Source of the DNA: Entamoeba invadens IP1
Lineage: Eukaryota; Evosea; Mastigamoebida; Endamoebidae
Direction of reading: 5' to 3'
Assembly (NCBI RefSeq): GCF_000330505.1
Contig: NW_004440250.1
Coordinates: forward strand, 35,069 to 48,818
DNA length: 13,750 nt
This document shows, in pieces, positions 7,282 through 13,750 of this stretch. Under the pieces are notes generated by a model. It was given only the letters and a program-made list of their open reading frames with translations, made no database searches and was not told where the DNA came from. Every line of letters starts with the position of its first letter. Within the stretch, counting starts at the first letter, position 1. Position numbers and translations under genes: made by a program.

Positions 7282-9153
7282 ATGGCTTCATCATTCACCA
7301 AAGAAGCCAATTCCACATTTCGAAAAATATACGACCTTTCATATGTGGAAGATTACAAAGACTCTTTTAATGGTTACTATGCAGACATGGATGGCAATTT
7401 AAACAAAGAGACACTTCCCGAGTTGATGGCACATTATAAGACAATTGATCAAATAAACAGTGAATGTCCGGACACAGTCAACCCCAGTTATCATAAACAG
7501 AATTATTTAGACGATTGTGAAGGTGTTTTTGAGATAATTCCAAAGAAAATCTATCAAGTGCGTCCACGGTCCATCGACTTTGCCAATTTCACTGTAGTGA
7601 GAGGTAAAACCGGATGGGTAGTCGTTGATTGCATGACATCAATGTATGCATGTAAGAAGTCATTTGATCTTATTCGGAAGACTGTGGAGGATGTCAAGAT
7701 ATCTGCTATAATAATAACTCATTCTCATGGTGATCATTATTTGGGCTATGATGCAGTGGGCACCGACACAACTCCATTGTATTTGCCCAATCACTTTAAA
7801 GAGATGTGTTACGATGAGCATGTTTGCACTTCACAAGTGATGGGGAGGCGTGGTGAGTATCAAATTGGTGTATACAACACCTCTCCCAATATGGTAGGAA
7901 GTTGCTTAGCAGCTGCAAAACTGCCGAAAGTGGATGGTAAAAGTTACTCCTTTCCACATTCTGAAAACACTTTTTATATCACTGAAAACTGCACAATGGA
8001 AGTCGATGGATTAACAGTCGACTTCATATTAACACCAGACACAGAAGCTCCAGCAAATATGATGATGTACTTTAAAGACTACGAGACATTAAGTGCTGCA
8101 GATAACATGTTACACTTCTTACACAATTTATTGACTCTTCGTGGAGCAAAAGTGCGCAGTGGGAAGTTGTGGAGTAAATGTATCGACGACGTCATTGTGA
8201 AGTATGCTGAGTGTGTCAAACACCACTTTGGAGGACACGACTGGCACTTAAGCGGCAATGAAAAGATCAGACACTTTTGGGTGGTGCAAAGAGACATGTT
8301 CAAGTACCAGCATGACCAAGCTCTGAGATATGCCAATAAAGGATACACTCCAAATGAAATAGCAGAAGTCGTGCATTTCCCAAGAAGTCTTGAAACTGAA
8401 CATTGCTGCAGAGGGTTCTATGGTAACTTGAAACACAATTTGAAGTCTCAGTATATGATGTATCTTGGATGGTATGATAACAACGTCGCACATTTGAATG
8501 AACTGCCACCTCGAGAACTTTCAGTGAAATATGTAGAAGCGATTGGAGGAGAAGAAAAGGCGTTTTCAATAGGAAAGTCCGCGTTTGAAAAAGGTGAGTA
8601 CCGATGGGCTGCGACTATTTTAAATCACATTGTCTTTGCAAATAAAACGAATCAAAAAGCACGAAACTTGTTGGCAGATGTGTATGACCAGTTGGGTTAT
8701 CAATGTGAAAGCGCGTTGTGGATTAACTCTTATAATACAGCTGCTACTGAATTGAGAAATAAAGACTGGAAAGAGCCAAGACCCAGAGGAGCCGTTTTGA
8801 GCGATTTTCCAATATCTGCGTTTTGCGATTATTTGTGTGTGTCTGTCGAACCAAAGGTGCTTGGTGATATGTTTAAAACAATTAAAATTAAATATTCTGA
8901 TACAAAGGAAGAAAGAATTGTTATTGTAAGTAACGGCACTTTGCACGTTAGAGAATGCTCAGAAGAAGATACTTTTGATGCTTCTTTAGAAGGAAATAGA
9001 AAAGATGTTTGTGACGTTTTTGAAGGAAAGTTGGTGTTTGATAATGCTGTTAAAGAAGATAAAGTAAAAATAAACGGTATTGATATTATCAAAAAACTAT
9101 TAGAAGCTTCGGATTTTAAAATCAAATATTACAATTTCGTGGAACCACAATAA
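7282..9153 (+). CDS. Linear alkylsulfatase, SdsA/BDS1-like metallo-beta-lactamase fold
   Basis: Full-length 623-residue enzyme predicted to hydrolyse sulfate esters of medium-chain alcohols such as dodecyl sulfate. Residues about 85-320 form a metallo-beta-lactamase domain with the zinc motif H147-S-H149-G-D151-H152, E255 in TPDTEAP and H319 in GGHDWH. HNLLTLRGAKVR (281-292) and KYQHDQALRYANKGYTPNEIAE (341-362) are family signatures. Residues about 377-495 match the dimerisation domain (RGFYGNLKHN, LGWYDNN, FEKGEYRWAATILNH), and about 500-620 the C-terminal SCP2-like domain that captures the alkyl chain. The family's second zinc-bridging Glu is Asp here (D274 in SAADN, 19 residues after E255, the family spacing). 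Unlike secreted bacterial enzymes it has no signal peptide, so it is probably cytosolic. Intronless, and TAATT overlaps its stop. The family is mainly bacterial and fungal; lateral acquisition is plausible but inferred. Confidence 0.93.
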   Translation: MASSFTKEANSTFRKIYDLSYVEDYKDSFNGYYADMDGNLNKETLPELMAHYKTIDQINSECPDTVNPSYHKQNYLDDCEGVFEIIPKKIYQVRPRSIDFANFTVVRGKTGWVVVDCMTSMYACKKSFDLIRKTVEDVKISAIIITHSHGDHYLGYDAVGTDTTPLYLPNHFKEMCYDEHVCTSQVMGRRGEYQIGVYNTSPNMVGSCLAAAKLPKVDGKSYSFPHSENTFYITENCTMEVDGLTVDFILTPDTEAPANMMMYFKDYETLSAADNMLHFLHNLLTLRGAKVRSGKLWSKCIDDVIVKYAECVKHHFGGHDWHLSGNEKIRHFWVVQRDMFKYQHDQALRYANKGYTPNEIAEVVHFPRSLETEHCCRGFYGNLKHNLKSQYMMYLGWYDNNVAHLNELPPRELSVKYVEAIGGEEKAFSIGKSAFEKGEYRWAATILNHIVFANKTNQKARNLLADVYDQLGYQCESALWINSYNTAATELRNKDWKEPRPRGAVLSDFPISAFCDYLCVSVEPKVLGDMFKTIKIKYSDTKEERIVIVSNGTLHVRECSEEDTFDASLEGNRKDVCDVFEGKLVFDNAVKEDKVKINGIDIIKKLLEASDFKIKYYNFVEPQ

Positions 9154-9574
9154 TTTATTGAGTTCGACATATTTTGTTTATAAAACAATTATACAATTAA
9201 TGGAAAAAGTAGGATGCTGGGAAAGGGTGATGCTCATTTAAATATTAATCAATTTAACATTATTAATAATAAATAATTAATATAAATTTATTTCGGTTTT
9301 TTCATTTTATTATTTTTTTGATTAATAATTTATATTATAATTAATAATAATTTTATTATTTTTCAATTGAAATTAACCTATAGTTACAAGCATCCTCCTT
9401 TCTTCGAGCATCTTAATATTTTCTCCTACTGTAATTATTATGTAAATTGTAGTGTTTTATATATATTAATAACAATGTTGACTAAATTCTATTTATTATT
9501 TTAAAATTGTATTAATTTGTATGTACAATAAGAGTATATCAGAAATAACACATTAAATATATAAATTAAATTAA
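9154..9574. other. Convergent 3' intergenic region
   Basis: This is the 421 bp between the stops of the alkylsulfatase (+) and thioredoxin (-) genes. It is mostly occupied by the inverted-repeat structure at 9212-9413. The remaining flanks are very AT-rich and should hold both polyadenylation sites. No coding frame is supported. Confidence 0.6.
9212..9413. mobile_element. Possible TA-flanked inverted-repeat element
   Basis: The left arm GGATGCTGGGAAAGGGTGAT (9212-9231, continuing GCTC to 9235) pairs imperfectly with the right arm at about 9388-9413, which on the opposite strand reads AGATGCTCGAAGAAAGGAGG and then ATGCTT. TA lies outside both arms (9210-9211 and 9414-9415). The inner part is also palindromic: the A/T block at about 9254-9290 mirrors that at about 9322-9358, so most of the 200 bp could fold into one long hairpin. 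The arm mismatches suggest an old element. It may equally act as a shared 3'-end structure for the two convergent genes. Confidence 0.45.
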
Positions 9575-9907
9575 TCACATACTACTTGCCATTTCTGTTA
9601 ATACCTTTTGATCGTTCCCAAACAATCGGCAAACTTCTTTTTTCTCACGAAATAATATAAATGTTGGTACTGCTCTTACTCCATATCTTTTGCAAATTTC
9701 ATATCCTTCGTCTGCATCTACTTTCACAAATTCTTTTTGTTTATTCTGAGAACTCAGTTTTTCAAATAAAGAACATATTAAAGTGCAAGGTCGGCACCAA
9801 GTGGCTGTAAAATAAACCAAAACAGTCTTTCTAGTTTTAATCATATCAAGTTCGGTGTTGGTGTTGAGAAAAGGTGTTGTCATATTCATTTTGAGTTTAT
9901 TTATCAA
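9575..9907 (-). CDS. Thioredoxin with WCRPC active site
   Basis: A 110-residue single-domain thioredoxin, a small dithiol-disulfide oxidoreductase. The active site is W37-C38-R39-P40-C41, with Arg in place of the usual Gly. The cis-proline loop is AVPTF (P81), and VKVDADEGYEICKRYGVRAVP (61-81) is the typical third strand and helix. The buried aspartate preceding the active site of classical thioredoxins is a tyrosine here (Y32 in VLVYFTATWC). Two extra cysteines, C45 and C72, are present. Translation could start at M1, M7 or M9; M9 (MTTPF) would give the more usual length. There is no signal peptide or C-terminal extension, so it is likely cytosolic. Substitution of the CGPC glycine by arginine probably alters redox potential or partner choice, which is inference. 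Confidence 0.92.
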   Translation of the reverse strand: MINKLKMNMTTPFLNTNTELDMIKTRKTVLVYFTATWCRPCTLICSLFEKLSSQNKQKEFVKVDADEGYEICKRYGVRAVPTFILFREKKEVCRLFGNDQKVLTEMASSM

Positions 9908-11033
9908 TTTATATTAAAAAATTAATAAGGGGTTTTTATTATTTATTTAAATATTCCAGTTATTTGAAATATTTTTTTATAAAAACATGTTTTTATTTTC
10001 AAATTATTATCAAAATTAAAATAGAAATAGCAAATAATTAACTTCAAAACACTTATTATTAAAATAATTAAAACACATAAATATAAAGTATTAAACTAAC
10101 TTATATCCTATTTTCTAATATCGACTTAACATTTTTTGATATGATTGGTATTTTGACTAATCAATTGTTGGCATAAGAAATTAATAATTGAATTAAAAAT
10201 AATAATTAATTTAAAATAAACAAAGAAGAGTTATTTCTCAATAACACATCAATTCACTATTCATTATTATTTAACCTTTCATTTTTATTGTTTTAAATGA
10301 TTAAAATTCGAAAGTGGTATATAATTTATTTTAATTGGCTCATTTATTTTGAAACTGTTTTGTAATAAAGAAAAACAATTTTTATTTTTGATTGTTAATA
10401 ACAATTTTTATAAAGTTATTATCCCAAATTGTAACCGTTTTTTTATTTATAAATTTTATATTTAAGTTAACTTCCCTAAAGCGGTACCTTTGAAGAGCGG
10501 GAATTTTTCAGACTAAAACCAAAAATAAAGTTCCCTATCGAGCCGTAATTAAGATTTGATTGGCTAACAATGTACGTTCTTGAGAGGTTTTACTGCATTG
10601 ATTTTAAAATGTATATTATTTATTGTTACTTTACATATGACAACTGGTGTTATTTATTAATATATATAAAAACTAATAAGATAGATACTAACTTGGTAAA
10701 AACAACCGTCTAAATATAAAAATGGTTGTTGAAAACTTTTTTAATAAATTTAATAAATACATTTTGAGTAGACCAAGTAATTATCAAAATTATGTTTTTT
10801 TATTGATTATTTTGAAAAAACAAATCAAAAGAAGTGAAAAAAAGGTACACTCAATAATACAATTACACCAAAATTTGCTTTTAAAATTATTCTTCATTAA
10901 AGTTTTAAAACTATTTATTATTCTATTTACAATTATTTGGTCAACTGTAAACATATGATAATTAATTCATTTTAAAACTCAAAAAGTGGATATTTAAATA
11001 AGATTTAACTTATCAATCTGAATACTCAGTACA
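9908..11033. other. AT-rich intergenic region between thioredoxin and LRR genes
   Basis: The 9908 end carries the leader and promoter of the minus-strand thioredoxin gene, and the 11033 end is the 3' flank of the LRR gene. Most of it is A/T-rich low-complexity sequence. One less AT-rich patch lies at about 10470-10575. A 78-codon forward frame (10722-10958) exists but is low-complexity, rich in Lys, Ile, Leu and Phe, and is not called as a gene. Confidence 0.55.
10470..10560. repeat. Low-AT patch with repeated TTCCCTA motif
   Basis: CTTCCCTAAAGCGGTACC (from about 10471) and GTTCCCTATCGAGCCGT (from about 10532) share the opening TTCCCTA and a following CG-rich core about 61 bp apart. The first copy also pairs with GAGCGGGAA just downstream, and GGTACC is its central palindrome. 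The composition contrasts sharply with the surroundings and looks like one end of a repeat element. I found no partner end in the window. Confidence 0.3.
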
Positions 11034-13750
11034 TCATAATCCAATAACAATGATCATTAATAATGATATAATCATTAATTTTTCAACATAATCAGACATT
11101 TGTGTACACACCACACACTCTTCATTAATGCATGGGATCTCATATTGCTGTTTGCAATAAACACACTCTCCCTGTTCAAGATACATCCCGTTGTCGCATT
11201 GTGTTGTATAACATTTATCATTAACGCCATCATATGAGGTGAAATCCTGAGTACAATCAACACAATTTTCATTACCAATATCTATAAACTGATTTTCTGT
11301 GCATCCAATTTTGTAAACCGGAATTCCGGCAAAAGTCTCTTCCGTGTAATTGTCAGCCACAAACACTTTTGTTGTGTTTACAATAGCAAAATCGCCATAA
11401 ACAATATCACTCACTTTGTGAACAAAAATAGCTTCCAAATGCTTCGAAAAGGCATATTTGTCACAAAATTCTATAGTCTTAAAATGGATCTTTTTGAGAC
11501 TTTCACAGTTATAAAACGCGCCAGTGTGCACCGAAACGATATTTATAGAATTCTTGACAATCTCCAGGTCGATGCAATTAAAGAACAACTTTTCGGAAAT
11601 TTCCGTGGAACTTTCTAAATCAACTTTTTTGAGTTTCATGCAATTCGCAAATGAACTTTTTTCTAATAACAAGTTCGAAGTAACGGCCAAACTTTCGAAG
11701 CCGGAATTAGAAAATGCTCCCTCAAAGATGTGTACCAAATTGGTGTTAAAATAAAATGATTTGAGTGACAAACAACCGGAGAACGCATACTGCCCGATTA
11801 ATCGCAGATTTTCGCTTCCAGTTACCAAGGACAATTGTTCACAGTTTGAAAAGGTGTATGGGGGTACATACTTTTTACCATTCAGTGCAATTTTTCTCAA
11901 GCCAAGACAAGATGAAAAAACACCTTCACCGTATGTAACATTTGGCGACATTGCCAATGAGGTCAATCCGGTTGCATTAAACGCATATGAACTTATACTT
12001 GTCAACGTTTCTGGAAATTGGACTTTACTGAGACTTTTACATCCCGAAAAGGCACTTTTGCCAATTGCCACGACTTTATCAAAGTTTTCCAAATATTTCA
12101 AATTTTCGCATAAGGCAAAGGAAGATTCTGGAATGTTCTCGATTTTGTTCAGATCGACAAATTCGAGATTTTTGTTGTTTGAAAACGCCCCCTTTTCCAA
12201 AACAACATTTTCTTTCAAAATTATTCGCTGAAGACTAGTGTTAGAAAAGGCCTCTTCTTTGAAATTTGTCACCTTTTCCATCCCAACAACTTCCACCAGA
12301 TTTTCGCAATTTTTGAACAACTGCTTTTCTATAATTAATTTGTTATTTAAATTCACTTTTTTCAGTTGTGGGGAGTCCATAAAGGTCTCTCCTCCAAAAT
12401 ACTTTGCGTTTGGATTTAAGGTGATTTCTGTCAATCCAGTGTTTGAAAGTGCATGCGTTTTAAATAAAGTCACGTTTTCTAATCCAACTATTTTTTTAAG
12501 GGAAACACAGTCTGCAAATTCGTAAATATCGAGTTTGAGATACGGTCCCAAAATAACTTCTTCTAAAAATCTGCATTCCGAAACAACACCAAATCCATAC
12601 GTTACATTATCATAATATTCAAAAAAGGTTATGGCAGTGTTTTTAAGAGAAAGATCACCAAATTGAATAACATTTTCAAGTCCATTAATCTCATACAAAT
12701 TCACTGCATTAAAGAAAAAGCCATATGGTATAACATTTATTCCATTTAAATCAACAGTTAATAACTTTTCACAATTTGCAAACAAACTTTGCCCATACAC
12801 AACAGAGCTATTCATGGTGTAGTTTTTAAAAGGGAGACCAGAAATAGAGTAATCTCCAAATTGTTCCACTTCTTCAATGCCCGAGATCTCAGCCAAATTT
12901 TTGCAATCTCTGAAAATGTTATTTGGGAGACTTTTCACTCCATTCAATACAACTTTTTTGAGGTTTTTACAATAAGCAAAAGCACCGTCTCCATACTCGA
13001 CATTTTGGCTCATGGAAATCTCTTCAAGTGGAACACCACTGAATGCGTATCTCCCTATTTTTGTGATGTTTTCTGTGTTTTTATAAACCCTCACATTTTC
13101 ACAATTTTTGAGTAAATTATCGGGAACTATAGAAATGAAATTAAAGTCGACCTCCTCCAAATTTTTGTTTGAAGTGAATACATCAAGCCCATAAACAGCA
13201 TTTTGGTTGAGCGTCACACTCTTCAAATTGTCGTCCCGAAAAGCGTTTGACCCAAATTCAATCACATTTTGCAGTCCAACAATTTCTTCCAAGGAATAAC
13301 AACTTTCGAACATTGCATTACTAATTTTGGTAACCCCATTCAAATCAACTCGTTTCAAGTTTTTGTTGAGGAAAAACACGTAGTCTCCAAAAATAGCATT
13401 TCCATTCAAAGTGGCGGTTTCCAGAGCGCACCGTTCAAAAGCGCGTTGGTCTATTTTTAGAACGTTTTCCAAGCCAAAAACAACTTTCAACTTTTCACAA
13501 TAAGAAAAAGTGTAAGACGGCAAAAAGGTGACTCCGTTCAGATCAACTTGTGAGAGTTGCGAAGAATGTTCAAAGACATTAGTCGAGTACTCTGCAAGAG
13601 GATTAAGTTTCAGTATCCGAAGACTTGTGTACCCAAACGAGGACTTCCCAAAATAAACGACTTTATCAAAACCCTTAACTTCCTGCAATTGTGTGTTATA
13701 GTAAAACATGCCGTCTGGTATAGAAGTAGAGACATTCAAGTCCACCGACG
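11034..13750 (-). CDS. BspA-like leucine-rich-repeat surface protein, 5' end outside window
   Basis: The 3' portion, about 904 codons, of a large LRR protein of the BspA/TpLRR type expanded in Entamoeba. Residue 1 is taken at codon GTG, 13743-13745, which fits the repeat as valine rather than a start; the frame stays open to the window edge. Residues 1-791 form 36 repeats of mostly 22 residues in three alternating types: A (VDLNGV..IP..F..C), B (V.GLENV..FG..AF) and C (LN.NV.YG.GVF). Thus the true unit is 66 residues. After residue 549 a fourth, canonical BspA-type repeat (Q-F-P-E-T-L-T-S-I) is inserted twice. Residues 815-880 hold ten cysteines, including three CxxC pairs. The chain ends in a hydrophobic tail (890-903) with only about five polar residues between it and S884/D885, resembling a GPI-attachment signal. 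Likely cell-surface adhesion or recognition; ligand unknown. Confidence 0.93.
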   Translation of the reverse strand, partial: SVDLNVSTSIPDGMFYYNTQLQEVKGFDKVVYFGKSSFGYTSLRILKLNPLAEYSTNVFEHSSQLSQVDLNGVTFLPSYTFSYCEKLKVVFGLENVLKIDQRAFERCALETATLNGNAIFGDYVFFLNKNLKRVDLNGVTKISNAMFESCYSLEEIVGLQNVIEFGSNAFRDDNLKSVTLNQNAVYGLDVFTSNKNLEEVDFNFISIVPDNLLKNCENVRVYKNTENITKIGRYAFSGVPLEEISMSQNVEYGDGAFAYCKNLKKVVLNGVKSLPNNIFRDCKNLAEISGIEEVEQFGDYSISGLPFKNYTMNSSVVYGQSLFANCEKLLTVDLNGINVIPYGFFFNAVNLYEINGLENVIQFGDLSLKNTAITFFEYYDNVTYGFGVVSECRFLEEVILGPYLKLDIYEFADCVSLKKIVGLENVTLFKTHALSNTGLTEITLNPNAKYFGGETFMDSPQLKKVNLNNKLIIEKQLFKNCENLVEVVGMEKVTNFKEEAFSNTSLQRIILKENVVLEKGAFSNNKNLEFVDLNKIENIPESSFALCENLKYLENFDKVVAIGKSAFSGCKSLSKVQFPETLTSISSYAFNATGLTSLAMSPNVTYGEGVFSSCLGLRKIALNGKKYVPPYTFSNCEQLSLVTGSENLRLIGQYAFSGCLSLKSFYFNTNLVHIFEGAFSNSGFESLAVTSNLLLEKSSFANCMKLKKVDLESSTEISEKLFFNCIDLEIVKNSINIVSVHTGAFYNCESLKKIHFKTIEFCDKYAFSKHLEAIFVHKVSDIVYGDFAIVNTTKVFVADNYTEETFAGIPVYKIGCTENQFIDIGNENCVDCTQDFTSYDGVNDKCYTTQCDNGMYLEQGECVYCKQQYEIPCINEECVVCTQMSDYVEKLMIISLLMIIVIGL

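Noticed and set aside
10722..10958. 78-codon forward open frame with basic and hydrophobic residues
   Set aside because: Low-complexity composition (Lys, Leu, Ile, Phe), no recognisable family and base composition like non-coding DNA. Expression evidence would be needed to revive it.
11418..13460. Several forward frames of 63-156 codons opposite the LRR gene
   Set aside because: They are antisense shadows of a long repetitive coding region; the reverse frame has a continuous, regular 22-residue repeat.
13743..13745. Apparent start codon of the LRR protein
   Set aside because: The codon is GTG, and valine fits the repeat consensus VDLN. The frame continues open to the window edge, so the true start lies beyond 13750.
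1..13750. CRISPR arrays, tRNA genes, rRNA and riboswitches
   Set aside because: I looked for regularly spaced direct repeats, tRNA T-arm motifs and conserved RNA cores and found none; the genome appears eukaryotic, where CRISPR is not expected.

Overview
The window looks like nuclear DNA of an Entamoeba species. Evidence: very AT-rich intergenic DNA with mostly intronless, less AT-rich genes; short apparent 5' leaders; introns opening with the Entamoeba-type GTTTGT donor; TAATT-like motifs at gene ends; and the gene content (a long BspA-type leucine-rich-repeat surface protein, a tetraspanin, a calmodulin-like protein, and bacterial-type enzymes such as an alkylsulfatase and a nitroreductase fold). 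The long intergenic gaps (0.4-1.4 kb) and many Tc1/mariner-like miniature elements fit the reptile parasite E. invadens better than the compact E. histolytica genome. That species call is inference.

Layout. 1-1086 is non-coding and holds one clear TA-flanked inverted-repeat element (685-904) and a weaker inverted-repeat pair (493-675). 1087-2344 (+) is a three-exon tetraspanin with two introns of about 300 nt; its CCG-containing loop only appears after splicing. 2345-3765 is AT-rich and shows no gene. 3766-4206 (-) is a four-EF-hand calmodulin-like protein. 4207-5166 holds a second miniature element (4699-4878) and a strong hairpin (4949-4992). 5167-5976 (-) is a nitroreductase-family protein. 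5977-7281 holds a low-AT relic (about 6405-6710), an orphan transposon-like end and a third miniature element (6914-7066). 7282-9153 (+) is an SdsA/BDS1-type linear alkylsulfatase. 9154-9574, between convergent genes, is nearly filled by a fourth, weaker inverted-repeat element (9212-9413). 9575-9907 (-) is a thioredoxin with a WCRPC active site. 9908-11033 is AT-rich, with one low-AT patch near 10470-10560. 11034-13750 (-) is the 3' part of a BspA-like LRR surface protein whose 5' end lies outside the window.

There is no operon or joint system. The genes are independent, on both strands, and fall into two broad themes: surface or membrane proteins (tetraspanin, LRR protein) and metabolic or redox enzymes suited to an anaerobic parasite (alkylsulfatase, nitroreductase, thioredoxin). 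The most distinctive observations are the run of TA-flanked miniature elements in most of the intergenic gaps, the 66-residue three-LRR super-repeat that changes period near its C-terminal end, the intron-split tetraspanin, and the substituted metal-site residue in the alkylsulfatase.
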